A stretch of 64,000 nt of DNA from positions 27,507 through 91,506 of the forward strand of contig VBWD01000018.1 of the NCBI GenBank assembly GCA_006218055.1, given 5' to 3'. Source of the stretch: Gallionellaceae bacterium (lineage in GTDB: Bacteria > Pseudomonadota > Gammaproteobacteria > Burkholderiales > Gallionellaceae). Positions 19,891 to 29,628 of the stretch are shown here, piece after piece. The position numbers and the translations under genes were made by a program. Each line of letters begins with the position of its first letter. Positions within the stretch are counted from its first letter, which is position 1. The notes below the pieces were generated by a model that saw only the letters and a program-made list of their open reading frames with translations, was not told the DNA's origin and did not search any database.

Positions 19891-21633
19891 ATGAAGTTAA
19901 CCAATGCAGTAACATTAGGTTGCGCTTGCGCCATGCTTGTTGCATGCGGCACAAAGGCGATGAAGCCTTCTGACAAGCACATCCAGCAAACGCCAGACAC
20001 CGTCAAACAAGGTAGTGGCGTCATCCCTCAGACTAGCAAAAATGCTGTCATTCTGCCTCCTCCAGCCCCCGCAAAAAAGGTCGAGACCTATAGCGTCGTC
20101 GTCAGCAATCTGCCTGCACGCGACATCCTTTTTGCATTGGCGCGTGATGCCAAACTCAATATAGACATACACCCCGGCTTGATCGGCGAAGTCACCATCA
20201 ACGCCATCAATCAGACCCTGCCACAGATACTGGATCGCATTTCAAAACAGGTCGAGATGCGCTACGAGTTAAACGACAACAATCTGATTGTGATGCCAGA
20301 TAGCCCCTATCTGAAGAGCTACAAGATCGATTACGTGAACATGTCTCGTGACGCTGAAGGAGGAATATCAAACACCAGTCAAGTTGGAGGTGCCGCTGGA
20401 AGTGCGGGTGGCAATAACTCTAAACTATCCATCACCAACACATCCAAGAACCACTTCTGGGACACCTTGGTAAAGAACATCACCGACATCCTGCGCGAAA
20501 CCGACAAGATATTGCCAGAGGGATCGAGTGAGACCGTGATAGAGCAAAGCTCGACTAACACGACGACTCCACAAACCAAAAAAACAACCGCAAAAAATGC
20601 CGCCGATGGTAGCGTAGCTGCTGCAACGATAGAAGGAGAAGGGACGACCGTCACCCGACGCAACACCTTCCGAGAAGCCGCCTCTGTCATTCCCAATCCA
20701 GAATCAGGCATTATCACTGTGCGCGCAACTGGTCGTCAGCACGAGAAGATCCAAGAGTTCGTCACACAAGTGATGCGCAATGCACGTCGTCAAGTATTGA
20801 TCGAAGCAACGATTGCGGAAGTGCGCCTAAACAGCAACTATCAGCAAGGGATTAATTGGGCCAAGTTGGCCGGCAATGGCCTCTCAATCGGGCAAGCCGG
20901 AACAGCTGTATTACCTACGACTGCAGCTGCCACTTTTGCTGGCGGGCTGGTCGTTAACTATACGAATCCTGCATCAAAATTTGGAAATATAGCCGGCAGC
21001 GTTTCTTTGCTGGAAACTTTCGGCGATGTGAAAGTCCTATCCAGTCCTAAGCTAAGCGTTTTAAATAACCAAACGGCAATGCTTCGGGTCGTAGATAACA
21101 ATGTCTATTTCATCGTAACTTCTACAACGACCACTCCAACAACTGGGCCTGCCGTCACCACTTACACCACAACCGTAAATACGGTTCCAGTTGGTTTTTC
21201 AATGAGCATTACACCTCAGATCAACGAGAATGACACCGTGCTACTCAACGTCAGGCCAACAATCACTCGATTACTGACCCCAGCGACTGATCCTACGCCA
21301 GGCTTGACCATTAGCAACAAGATCCCTCAAGTCTCAACTCGTGAAATGGAATCCGTGTTGAAAATCGAGAACAACCAAATCGCGGTATTGGGCGGACTAA
21401 TGCAAGACGAGATTAACAATCTGTCCAGTGGGATGCCTGGATTATCCGACATACCGTTTGCGGGCAATTTGTTCAAGAATCGCGATGACACCACCACAAA
21501 AACAGAGCTTGTGATTTTCTTGCGCCCTGTCGTCATTAAAGATTCCAGCTTGGATGGGGATTACAGCGCATACAACAGCAATCTTCCCGATAAGAACTAT
21601 CTGAAACCGGAAGATGAAAAGGCAAACAGATGA
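19891..21633 (+). CDS. mshL: MSHA-type secretin (MshL/PilQ family)
   Basis: A 580-residue secretin with a lipoprotein signal peptide (lipobox LVAC near residue 16). N-terminal STN-like region: NLPARDILFALARDAKLNIDI. Then a secretin short domain around ESGIITVRATGRQHEKIQEF, and the C-terminal secretin domain RQVLIEATIAEVRL to VLSSPKLSVLNNQTAMLRV to GGLMQDE. It forms the outer-membrane channel of a type IV pilus or type II secretion-like machine. A central Ser/Thr/Asn-rich insertion lies at about 165-255. The ATG at 19891 is chosen because AAAGGGGAAAA precedes it and it gives the lipoprotein signal. Confidence 0.92.
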   Translation: MKLTNAVTLGCACAMLVACGTKAMKPSDKHIQQTPDTVKQGSGVIPQTSKNAVILPPPAPAKKVETYSVVVSNLPARDILFALARDAKLNIDIHPGLIGEVTINAINQTLPQILDRISKQVEMRYELNDNNLIVMPDSPYLKSYKIDYVNMSRDAEGGISNTSQVGGAAGSAGGNNSKLSITNTSKNHFWDTLVKNITDILRETDKILPEGSSETVIEQSSTNTTTPQTKKTTAKNAADGSVAAATIEGEGTTVTRRNTFREAASVIPNPESGIITVRATGRQHEKIQEFVTQVMRNARRQVLIEATIAEVRLNSNYQQGINWAKLAGNGLSIGQAGTAVLPTTAAATFAGGLVVNYTNPASKFGNIAGSVSLLETFGDVKVLSSPKLSVLNNQTAMLRVVDNNVYFIVTSTTTTPTTGPAVTTYTTTVNTVPVGFSMSITPQINENDTVLLNVRPTITRLLTPATDPTPGLTISNKIPQVSTREMESVLKIENNQIAVLGGLMQDEINNLSSGMPGLSDIPFAGNLFKNRDDTTTKTELVIFLRPVVIKDSSLDGDYSAYNSNLPDKNYLKPEDEKANR

Positions 21634-22763
21634 GCCTACTTCTCGACGCGATGAAAAAATCAGGCGATAAATCCCAAAGCACCGGATTGTCGGGGATGTC
21701 GCTGGAAGAGGTTGCGCCCACTGCGTCTCGCGGCGAACCAACGCCTGATTCAAGCGCTACCTCGGCTTCACGTACCGCAGGCCAGACTTTGTTCGCAGCC
21801 AAGAAGAAAAAAGAAGCGCCTAAGTTCCGCTGGACGTTGGGCCTGGTACCTACGACGTTACTCATCTGCTCCGTCATCGGTAGCATCTATGGCTATTACG
21901 TTTGGCGAGAGCTGAATCCGCCGCAGCGTGTGGCAGAGCGCCCAGTTGTGCCGCCCGCACCGACTCCGATCTCAGCGCCAGCACCACCGCCATTGGTCGC
22001 AAATATTACGCCTGTAGTTGTCACACCACAGCCACCCGTTGCAGGAACGGCGCCTGCCGTAACAGCACCCACGATAGAAAAACCTGCCCCGCTGAATTAC
22101 ACGATTGCAAAACCACGCACCAAGGTTGCCGCAAAACCAGCCATACCCAAAACACCTTCCGGCATGTCCATCGAGCGCCAACAAGCGACCGACACGATCA
22201 CGCCTGCCCTCATGGATGCTTATCAGGCGTATCAGCGTGGTGATTACACGACAGCTTCACAGGGCTACAAAGAAGTGCTGAGACGTGACGAGCGCAACCG
22301 CGATGCATTGCTCGGTTTGGGTGCGATTGCTCAACAGCAAGGGCAAGATCAGGCTGCTCAACATTATTATCGTCAAGTGTTACTGCTCGATCCGCGCGAC
22401 TCGGTGGCGCTCGGAGCGATGGCGGCATACAGCGCGAACAACGGGGTCGATACCGAAAGCCAGCTTAAGCAGATGCTGACTGAACAACCGCGTTCCGCCT
22501 CTTTGAATTACGCCTTGGGCAATGTGTATGCAGACCAATCACGTTGGGCCGACGCTCAGCAAGCCTACTTCAACGCACGCATGCTGGAGCCGTCTAACGC
22601 GCAGTTCACTTACAACTTGGCAGTGAGCCTCGATCATCTTGGGCAAAGTAACTTAGCGGCTCAGTATTACCAACAAGCGTTACAACTCGACCCCGCCAAC
22701 CATGCCGGATTCGACCACGCCCAAGCGCAACGACGCCTGAATGAACTGACACCTTCTCACTAA
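21630..22763 (+). CDS. mshN: TPR protein of the pilus-like cluster (MshN-like)
   Basis: A 377-residue inner-membrane protein. Cytoplasmic N-terminus MSLLLDAMKKS, a motif shared with GspB/MshN-type proteins; one transmembrane helix near residues 70-92 (LGLVPTTLLICSVIGSIYGYY); a Pro/Ala-rich linker; then periplasmic tetratricopeptide repeats (DAYQAYQRGDYTTASQGYKEVL and later copies). MshN-like proteins work with the ExeA-like ATPase and secretin, probably in channel assembly. The start overlaps the mshL stop by four bases (ATGA). Confidence 0.86.
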   Translation: MSLLLDAMKKSGDKSQSTGLSGMSLEEVAPTASRGEPTPDSSATSASRTAGQTLFAAKKKKEAPKFRWTLGLVPTTLLICSVIGSIYGYYVWRELNPPQRVAERPVVPPAPTPISAPAPPPLVANITPVVVTPQPPVAGTAPAVTAPTIEKPAPLNYTIAKPRTKVAAKPAIPKTPSGMSIERQQATDTITPALMDAYQAYQRGDYTTASQGYKEVLRRDERNRDALLGLGAIAQQQGQDQAAQHYYRQVLLLDPRDSVALGAMAAYSANNGVDTESQLKQMLTEQPRSASLNYALGNVYADQSRWADAQQAYFNARMLEPSNAQFTYNLAVSLDHLGQSNLAAQYYQQALQLDPANHAGFDHAQAQRRLNELTPSH

Positions 22764-22771
22764 GGACGACG

Positions 22772-24478
22772 ATGGCAGTTCCGCAACAACAGATTCAACA
22801 GCCTATCGGACAATTGCTCATCGCTAAAGGTGTCATCAGCGAAGACCAGTTGCGCATTGCCACGCAGGAACAAGCCAAATCGCCTCAGCCTCTGGGGCGT
22901 TTGTTGGTGCGCCTAGGTTTCTTGTCTGAAGCCACTATCCGTGACGTACTCTCAGAGAACCTAGGTCAAGAAAGTGTCGACCTTGCCAACGTCATCGTCG
23001 ATTCCTCCGCAGTTTCGATGATTCCTAAAGAGGTGGCACGCCGCTATCTCTTGGTACCTTTGTCAGTCGATCTTGCGAACAAGCACCTCACTCTGGCCAT
23101 CGCCGATCCAGACAACATCATCGCGCTCGACCAAGTGCGCGCCTTGTTGCGTGATGAATATCGACTCATCACTTTGCTCGCGAGCGAATCGGACATCCTG
23201 CGTGCCATCGACCAGTACTACGGCTTCGAGCTGTCCATCGACGGCATCTTGCACGAGATCGAACCCGGTGAACTTGAACATCAGGGCTTGCAACAGGGCG
23301 TCAACGAATTCAGCCAGCCCGTCGTACGCTTGATCGACGCGCTGCTCACCGAAGCGGTACAACAGAACGCCTCCGACATCCACTTCGAGCCCGAGAACAG
23401 TTTCCTGCGCATCCGCTATCGTGTGGATGGCGTGCTGCGCCAAGTGCGCAGCTTGCACAAGAGTTTCTGGCCGGCGATGGTCGTGCGCATGAAGGTGATG
23501 AGCGGCATGAACATCGCAGAGACGCGCGCACCACAGGACGGCCGCATCTCGTTACGCCTGTCTGGTCGCCCTATCGATTTTCGTGTCGCCTCGCACCCCA
23601 CCACTTATGGCGAGAATCTGGTACTGCGTATCCTAGATCGCCAAAAAGGTATCGTACCGGTCAATCAGATCGGACTGGATGACGCAGCGCTATCTACCTT
23701 GCTCTCCATCATCTCCAAACCTGAAGGTATCGTGCTGGTGACAGGCCCGACAGGTAGCGGTAAGACGACCACGCTGTATTCCGTGTTGAATCATGTGAAC
23801 ACCGAATCGGTCAATATCATGACGCTGGAAGATCCGGTGGAATACCCCATCCCGCTGATTCGCCAAAGTTCTGTGAATGAAGCCGCCAAGCTCGATTTTG
23901 CGAGTGGCATCCGCTCTTTGATGCGGCAAGACCCTGACATCATCCTTGTCGGCGAGATTCGCGACCATCCGACTGCGGAGATGGCCTTCCGCGCCGCCAT
24001 GACAGGTCACCAAGTGTATTCGACACTGCACACCAACTCCGCTGTCGGCGCCATTCCGCGCCTGTTAGACATCGGCATTCTGCCCGACATCTTGGCAGGC
24101 AATATCATCGGTATCGTGGCACAACGTCTGATCCGTATGCTGTGTAAACACTGCAAGTACTCCTATCAGCCTGACGGTGCCGAGCGCAAATTACTCGGCC
24201 TAGTCCACAACGAGGAAGTGACGCTGTATCGTGCCGCGGGTTGCGAACATTGCCGCCACCAAGGATACACAGGCCGCCAAGCCATCATGGAGATCCTCAA
24301 GATGGACTCTGAAATTGATGACTTGGTCGCACGCCGTGCGAGCATCCGCGACATCAAACATGCTGCACTAGAGGCAGGTTTCCGGCCATTGGCACAAGAC
24401 GGCATTCGCCGTATTTTGCAAGGCGCAACCTCCGTGGCCGAAGTCTCACGTGTGGTCGATCTGTCCGATCGCCGCTAA
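22772..24478 (+). CDS. mshE: Assembly ATPase, GspE/PilB/MshE family
   Basis: A 568-residue hexameric motor ATPase. It has an N-terminal MshEN/GspE-N type domain (IGQLLIAKGVISEDQLRIA, then QPLGRLLVRLGFLSE, the c-di-GMP-binding MshEN pattern in related proteins). The catalytic core follows: Asp box DIHFEP, Walker A GPTGSGKTTT, Walker B-like RQDPDIILVGEIRD, and a zinc-binding set of four cysteines (CKHCKYS and CEHCRHQGY). It powers pseudopilin or pilin addition at the inner membrane. Whether it binds c-di-GMP is inference from the RLGFLSE-type motif. AAGGA precedes the ATG. Confidence 0.94.
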   Translation: MAVPQQQIQQPIGQLLIAKGVISEDQLRIATQEQAKSPQPLGRLLVRLGFLSEATIRDVLSENLGQESVDLANVIVDSSAVSMIPKEVARRYLLVPLSVDLANKHLTLAIADPDNIIALDQVRALLRDEYRLITLLASESDILRAIDQYYGFELSIDGILHEIEPGELEHQGLQQGVNEFSQPVVRLIDALLTEAVQQNASDIHFEPENSFLRIRYRVDGVLRQVRSLHKSFWPAMVVRMKVMSGMNIAETRAPQDGRISLRLSGRPIDFRVASHPTTYGENLVLRILDRQKGIVPVNQIGLDDAALSTLLSIISKPEGIVLVTGPTGSGKTTTLYSVLNHVNTESVNIMTLEDPVEYPIPLIRQSSVNEAAKLDFASGIRSLMRQDPDIILVGEIRDHPTAEMAFRAAMTGHQVYSTLHTNSAVGAIPRLLDIGILPDILAGNIIGIVAQRLIRMLCKHCKYSYQPDGAERKLLGLVHNEEVTLYRAAGCEHCRHQGYTGRQAIMEILKMDSEIDDLVARRASIRDIKHAALEAGFRPLAQDGIRRILQGATSVAEVSRVVDLSDRR

Positions 24479-24487
24479 ACGATCCAT

Positions 24488-25690
24488 ATGGCGCTCTATT
24501 CCTACAAGGCAATCGACAGTCACGGCAAGTCCGTCAAAGGAATGCAGGATGCGGCCAACCTAATTGACTTGGAGATGCGCCTGAAACGCGGAGGCCTCGA
24601 CCTCATCAGCGGCAAAGAAGAAGAGAGCAATGCTTCTTTCGGTGCCAGCAAAGTCAAGCGTATCGACCTCATCACCTTCTTCTTTAATCTGGGACAGCTC
24701 AGTCGCGCAGGTGTGCCGCTATTGGAGTGTTTGGGCGACTTGCGTGACACCATGGAAGACGCCAAATTCCGCGAGATCATCGCCAGCATGGTGGAGTCTA
24801 TCGAGAACGGTAAAAAATTATCGCAAGCGATGGCAGAGAACCCCAACGCCTTCGACAAAATCACTGTCAATCTGACCAAAGCGGGGGAAGACAGTGGACG
24901 TTTGGTGGAGGTGTTCGAACATCTGACCGAGTCGCTGAAGTGGCAAGACGAGATGGCTTCGCAAACCAAGAACATGATGATCTACCCCTTGTTCGTCGGC
25001 ACCATCGTGTTGGCCATCACATTCTTCCTTATGATCTATCTGGTGCCCCAACTGGTCGGTTTCATCAAAGGCATGGGCGGGGAACTTCCGATTCAGACAC
25101 GCATGTTGCTTGCCACCTCCAATTTCTTCGTGAACTTCTGGTACGTCATCCTGCTCGCCCCCCCCGTTTTGATTGGTATGTATAAAGGCGCACTGACGAT
25201 CAACCCGAAATTGCAATACAACGTCGACAATCTAAAACTAAACATCTGGCCAACCGGGCCGATTCTGCGCAAGATCATTCTGGCGCGCTTCGCCAACACC
25301 TTCGCAATGATGTACAGTTCAGGCATCACCATTCTGGACTGCATCGCCAATTCGCGTGATTTGGTCGATAACCAAGTCATCGCACAAAGCCTGCAGAACG
25401 TAATGAAAGAGATCGAATCGGGCAAGAACCTGACACAGAGCTTCCAGCAGACGGGCATCTTCCCGCCGCTGGTGGTGCGCATGCTCAAAGTGGGTGAAGC
25501 GACGGGGCAACTAGATCAGGCGTTGCTCAACGTCAGTTACTTCTACGATCGTGATGTCAAAGATTCCATCAAGAAGGTGCAAGTAATGATCGAACCCATG
25601 ATGACTATCATCCTCGGCGCACTGCTTGGCTGGGTGATGCTGTCTGTGCTATCGCCAATCTACGACATCATCGGCAAGGTACAACTGTAA
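24488..25690 (+). CDS. mshG: Inner-membrane platform protein, GspF/PilC/MshG family
   Basis: A 400-residue polytopic protein with two GspF domains. The first begins at ITFFFNLGQLSRAGVPLLECL near residue 60 and the second at ARFANTFAMMYSSGITILDCI near 263. Three transmembrane segments lie at about 168-188, 215-235 and 370-390. This is the platform on which the assembly ATPase acts. It begins with MALYSYKAIDSHGKSVKG, as usual. Its stop overlaps the next start (TAATG). Confidence 0.94.
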   Translation: MALYSYKAIDSHGKSVKGMQDAANLIDLEMRLKRGGLDLISGKEEESNASFGASKVKRIDLITFFFNLGQLSRAGVPLLECLGDLRDTMEDAKFREIIASMVESIENGKKLSQAMAENPNAFDKITVNLTKAGEDSGRLVEVFEHLTESLKWQDEMASQTKNMMIYPLFVGTIVLAITFFLMIYLVPQLVGFIKGMGGELPIQTRMLLATSNFFVNFWYVILLAPPVLIGMYKGALTINPKLQYNVDNLKLNIWPTGPILRKIILARFANTFAMMYSSGITILDCIANSRDLVDNQVIAQSLQNVMKEIESGKNLTQSFQQTGIFPPLVVRMLKVGEATGQLDQALLNVSYFYDRDVKDSIKKVQVMIEPMMTIILGALLGWVMLSVLSPIYDIIGKVQL

Positions 25691-27171
25691 TGTCACGCAC
25701 ACTTCTATTTCTCAGTGCAGACTCTTTTCAAGGTTTTGTTTGGAAGGGCTCCCACCTTGCAGTAGCTCGCAACTTTTCCAATGATTCCGATGGCAGAGAA
25801 CAATTCTCTGAATTTCTGGAACGCTATCGCTACCCCGCGTATCTACTGATTGACATCATTGAGGAAGACTTTCACCTTGAGACCATACCGCACCTAGTCG
25901 GCCCTAGCCGTACTGCCCTGCTAGCGCGCAAATTCGAACAGTACTATCGCAGCACTCCTTTTCATCAAGCCACGTTATTGAAACGCCAGACAGATGGAAG
26001 GCGCGACGATGAATTCTTACTCTCCGCCCTGACCAATCCCCAGCGTATCTCGCCATGGTTAGATACCTTACATGCGAAAAAAATACCGTTAGCGGGCATC
26101 TTCTCCGTCCCCAACATCAGCACACCATTGCTAAAGGACATCTCGTCTGAGCACGTGTTGTTGCTGACATGGGAAAAAAGCGCAGGACTGCGCCAGACCT
26201 ACTTCAACAACAAGCGACTACATTTTTCACGGCTGATCCCCATCAATCAAGGGAGCTCATTCAGTGAGTCTGTGGCGGCAGAAACACCTCGCACCCAACA
26301 ATATCTAAAGAGCCTGTCCTTACCTCCGCCGGGCGAGACGTTGGAAGTCCACCTGATCTGCCACTCAAAGGATATGGCGGAGTTGCGGACCAAACTCTCC
26401 GGCGACAACGACCTGGCGTTCAACTACATTGACATCGAAGAGTTCGCAAAGCGTCACAAATGCAAACATGACTTCACCGATTCGGATGCGACGCCACTGT
26501 TGCTTGCCCTTCTGGCAACCAAGCCGCCAGCGGCCCACTACGCCAACTCAGATCACACGCACTATCACTTGTTGTGGCAGCTACGGCGCATCTTCACAGG
26601 CCTTGCCATTGTGACGCTACTTGCCGGCTCGTTATGGAGCGGACTCTCGTTCATGCAAGGTAAAGAGTTCTCAGAAGAAACAGAGCCTATCAAGACCCAA
26701 ACTGAAAGCATCCAACGACAGACACAACAGATATTACGCAGTTTCGGCAACACCACGGTACCCGCAGCAGACATGAAGACAGCTGTGTTGCTAGCTCGAA
26801 ACCTTAACCAATATTCACACCTGCCTAAAGAACTGCTCTTTGAATTAAGTGCAGTGATGGATAGTTTCCCGCGCATCACCTTGCGCAGCCTGTCATGGCA
26901 AGCCAGTCCTGCCGATGCCGCGCCATCACCTTATCCCGCACAGATCATTTCTTTTGAAGGCGAGCTCACCGACTTTGGCAGTGACCACAGAAAAGCATTG
27001 GACTACCTTGCCCGCTTTCAGCAAGCGTTGACCCAACATGGCTATACCGTCAGCGCGGAAGCCATGCCATTGGACATCAGCTCCAAAGGAAGCATCAGCG
27101 GCGATGCAAGCGTCAACGATGGCAAACATACCCAATTCAAATTGAAGATCATATGGAGGCATCCATCATGA
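25690..27171 (+). CDS. Bitopic pilus-cluster protein, PilM-plus-PilN-like
   Basis: A 493-residue protein of no firmly recognised family. Residues 1-295 form a cytoplasmic region whose repeated beta-rich start (TLLFLSADSFQGFVWKG) and length suggest the actin-like PilM/GspL fold. One transmembrane helix follows at about 298-321 (RIFTGLAIVTLLAGSLWSGL). The periplasmic part starts with a coiled-coil-like stretch (ETEPIKTQTESIQRQTQQIL) and ends in an alpha/beta domain, as in PilN. In most pili these are two proteins. Its position after mshG matches mshI genes. The fold assignment is inference from topology and order, not from a clear motif. Confidence 0.62.
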   Translation: MSRTLLFLSADSFQGFVWKGSHLAVARNFSNDSDGREQFSEFLERYRYPAYLLIDIIEEDFHLETIPHLVGPSRTALLARKFEQYYRSTPFHQATLLKRQTDGRRDDEFLLSALTNPQRISPWLDTLHAKKIPLAGIFSVPNISTPLLKDISSEHVLLLTWEKSAGLRQTYFNNKRLHFSRLIPINQGSSFSESVAAETPRTQQYLKSLSLPPPGETLEVHLICHSKDMAELRTKLSGDNDLAFNYIDIEEFAKRHKCKHDFTDSDATPLLLALLATKPPAAHYANSDHTHYHLLWQLRRIFTGLAIVTLLAGSLWSGLSFMQGKEFSEETEPIKTQTESIQRQTQQILRSFGNTTVPAADMKTAVLLARNLNQYSHLPKELLFELSAVMDSFPRITLRSLSWQASPADAAPSPYPAQIISFEGELTDFGSDHRKALDYLARFQQALTQHGYTVSAEAMPLDISSKGSISGDASVNDGKHTQFKLKIIWRHPS

Positions 27172-27767
27172 GTTTCTCAGTTTCAGACATAGCAGAATTC
27201 AAATGGAGTTTGGGAGCATTCGTCCTCAGCATGGTAGTAGCCGCTGGACTTTCCACCTTCAGCGAAGACTACCGACATGGTGCACTCCAAGCCAAGCAAT
27301 CTGCGCAAGAGCAATTAAACAAAGCTCGAGAAAATTTCGCCACCGCACAGAACGATTTCGAGAACATGGCGACCTACAAATTAGAGTACGAGGCGCTAGA
27401 GACACAAAAAGTCATCGGTAACGAACAGCGCCTAGATTGGATCGAAGGGTTGGAAAAGATACGCAAGCAAGGAGCCGTCCTCGATTTCAAATATTCCGTC
27501 GGACCACAACAAAGTTATGCCCCCAACCCACCACTCGATACCGGCAACTTCGCACTCAACCTCAGTCCGATGACCTTGCAGATCGACCTGTTGCATGAAG
27601 AACAATTGGACCGCCTTTTCTCAACTATGGCGACTCAAATGGAGGGATGGTTCATCTTAGATAGATGCAGCCTATCAGCGGGTGCCAGCGCCACAGGAGA
27701 AGCAACATCACTCAAAGCAGATTGCGCTGGCGGATGGCTCACTATGAAGAACAGGAGTGCGCCATGA
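27168..27767 (+). CDS. PilO/MshJ-like inner-membrane alignment protein
   Basis: A 199-residue bitopic protein: a short cytoplasmic N-terminus, a transmembrane helix at about 15-31 (LGAFVLSMVVAAGLSTF), a long coiled-coil-like stretch (QAKQSAQEQLNKARENF to LETQKV), then a globular periplasmic domain with the NLSPMTLQIDLLHEEQ strand-helix typical of PilO. It should pair with the PilN-like half of the preceding protein. The ATG at 27168 overlaps the previous stop (ATGA) and is preceded by GGAGG; an in-frame start at 27153 is less likely. No specific family motif was recognised. Confidence 0.6.
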   Translation: MSFSVSDIAEFKWSLGAFVLSMVVAAGLSTFSEDYRHGALQAKQSAQEQLNKARENFATAQNDFENMATYKLEYEALETQKVIGNEQRLDWIEGLEKIRKQGAVLDFKYSVGPQQSYAPNPPLDTGNFALNLSPMTLQIDLLHEEQLDRLFSTMATQMEGWFILDRCSLSAGASATGEATSLKADCAGGWLTMKNRSAP

Positions 27768-28213
27768 GAACGCGTCTTATTTCATGCGCAGCTAACAATC
27801 CAACCCAAAAGATAATTTGGGCCGCGTTCGCTTTAATCGCTGCGATTGCATGGTTCGGCAGTGCGAACGCTTCAGAACTTGGCCGCCTCTTCTATACCCC
27901 GCAACAACGCGCACAACTTGAAGCACAACAATTAAGCGGCGCGACCATAGAAGGCGTAAAACGCAACTTCATCGTGGTCAACGGCGTCATCCAGAAGCAC
28001 GGCGGCAATCGCATCGTGTGGCTGAATGGAGAAGCCCAAACTCCCGTGCGTGCGAATAACAACCCAGCGAGTATCGATGTGGCGGTGCCGGGAAAATCAA
28101 AACATGTCCAGGTGAAGGTCGGGCAACGATTGATGCTGGACACGCCTGTACCTGATGATTCTTCCGGCACCCCGACACAAAGCCAGCCCAAGCCAGCCTC
28201 TGATGATGATTGA
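27764..28213 (+). CDS. Small secreted pilus-cluster protein, PilP/MshK-like
   Basis: A 149-residue protein with a signal peptide or anchor (IIWAAFALIAAIAWFGSANA). The mature part begins ELGRLFYTPQQRAQLEAQ and holds a compact segment (RNFIVVNGVIQKHGGNRIVWLNGE) that recalls the beta-domain of PilP-type lipoproteins linking the PilN/PilO complex to the secretin. It lacks a lipobox. The C-terminus is disordered (Pro/Gln/Asp-rich). The ATG overlaps the previous stop by four bases. The role is inferred from position. Confidence 0.55.
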   Translation: MRTRLISCAANNPTQKIIWAAFALIAAIAWFGSANASELGRLFYTPQQRAQLEAQQLSGATIEGVKRNFIVVNGVIQKHGGNRIVWLNGEAQTPVRANNNPASIDVAVPGKSKHVQVKVGQRLMLDTPVPDDSSGTPTQSQPKPASDDD

Positions 28214-28215
28214 CT

Positions 28216-29628
28216 ATGGCTCGCTCGCCTTATATCCAATCCAGCACCACTGCCACCCAGCACTCGCAACAAGGCGCGGCCTTCATTGTGATGCTAATCA
28301 TTCTGGTATTAGGCATCACCACTTTCTTCGTTAGCGGCTTAAGCACCGCCTCTCTACAAAATGCTCAAGATAAGGTAACAGCGGAAGCAATGGCTCAAGC
28401 CAAAGAGGCTCTCATTGGTTACGCAATCAAAGTCCAAATCAGCAATTCGAATGGTTGCATCCCCAATTGTCCACGCCCAGGCGACCTCCCTTGCCCCGAC
28501 ACGAACAACGATGGCCTACAGGAGTCCTCTTGTGGAAACGCTTCGGGCAGCACCGGCCAATCAAGCCGCATAGGCCGACTCCCATGGAAAACATTGGGAC
28601 TCCCCGATTTGCGCGACGGCAATGGTGAACGTCTATGGTATGCCGTCTCTAACAACTTCAAGTACAACACAAGAAGCACCACCCTATTGAACGGCGACAC
28701 CCCCGGAACCATTAGTTTGTATGCCTCCAATGGCGAGTTACTTAACGATGGTGGTGCAGCTGGCACCGGTGTGGCCGCTGTCATCATCGCCCCTGGATCA
28801 CCACTCTCCCGACAGGACTCGGGCAACTTGCAAGATCGGTCGACCGCGAACGAGAACAATCCCGTCAACTATCTGGATTACGCTAGTCTTGGTGGCAACA
28901 ATCACGATAACGCATCATTCCTTGACGGCTCGTCATCTGATGGATTCATCGCTGGGCGTATCCGCCTGTACGACCCCGCCACGAAGTCAGATTTCGTCGC
29001 AGTGAACGATCAAATCCTACCTATCACAACCGATAGCTTGTTAGTCGGTATACAAAGACGTGTCGCTATGGAGGTAAAGAACTGCCTGATCGATTACGCA
29101 GACAACAACCTTGACCGCTACCCTTGGGCGACTCCATTGAGCGACACAGGCTCCACCTACAATGATAATTCAGATGAGATGTTTGGGCGCATCCCTGATG
29201 ATTTCAGTGACACCTACAATGACAGTAGTGGGAATATGGATAGTCAATGGGGCAATTGCAACACCCACAACAACAACACTCCCGCAGGATGGTGGCTCAA
29301 TTGGAGAGAGCAGGTGTTTTATGGACTCGCTAGACGATATCGTCCAAATGACACTACCGCATCCAGCTTTCCTGCAGCTTGCGATTCAATAGGTCGCTGT
29401 CTTTATATAAACGACACCAGCACCCCTGCACGCTTCGTAGTGATCGTGGCAGGTAAAAAGCTAATCTCGCCCGATCAAACAGATCGAAATTCAAACAAGG
29501 GGAATGCCTTTTACTATCTTGAAGGTGGCAATCAGAACGCCGATCCAGCCCCTCCTAGCGATGTGAGCAACCTTTTCACCATGATGCCGAGTAATGCATC
29601 TTTCAATGACGTATTGGTATACCAATGA
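28216..29628 (+). CDS. Large PilX-type pseudopilin-like protein
   Basis: A 470-residue protein with an N-terminal hydrophobic helix QQGAAFIVMLIILVLGITTFFV, which resembles PilX-type minor pilins (cleavage after the Gly, no Glu at position 5). An alpha-helical stretch EAMAQAKEALIGYAIK follows, then a Cys-containing loop, CPRPGDLPCPDTNNDG, and GRLPWKTLGLPDLRDGNGER. The large C-terminal part is rich in Asn, Asp, Ser and Thr, as in secreted surface proteins. The next gene shares the LPWKTLG segment. A TTG at 28210 overlapping the previous stop is an alternative start. The extended C-terminus could sit at the tip of the fibre; this is inference. Confidence 0.65.
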   Translation: MARSPYIQSSTTATQHSQQGAAFIVMLIILVLGITTFFVSGLSTASLQNAQDKVTAEAMAQAKEALIGYAIKVQISNSNGCIPNCPRPGDLPCPDTNNDGLQESSCGNASGSTGQSSRIGRLPWKTLGLPDLRDGNGERLWYAVSNNFKYNTRSTTLLNGDTPGTISLYASNGELLNDGGAAGTGVAAVIIAPGSPLSRQDSGNLQDRSTANENNPVNYLDYASLGGNNHDNASFLDGSSSDGFIAGRIRLYDPATKSDFVAVNDQILPITTDSLLVGIQRRVAMEVKNCLIDYADNNLDRYPWATPLSDTGSTYNDNSDEMFGRIPDDFSDTYNDSSGNMDSQWGNCNTHNNNTPAGWWLNWREQVFYGLARRYRPNDTTASSFPAACDSIGRCLYINDTSTPARFVVIVAGKKLISPDQTDRNSNKGNAFYYLEGGNQNADPAPPSDVSNLFTMMPSNASFNDVLVYQ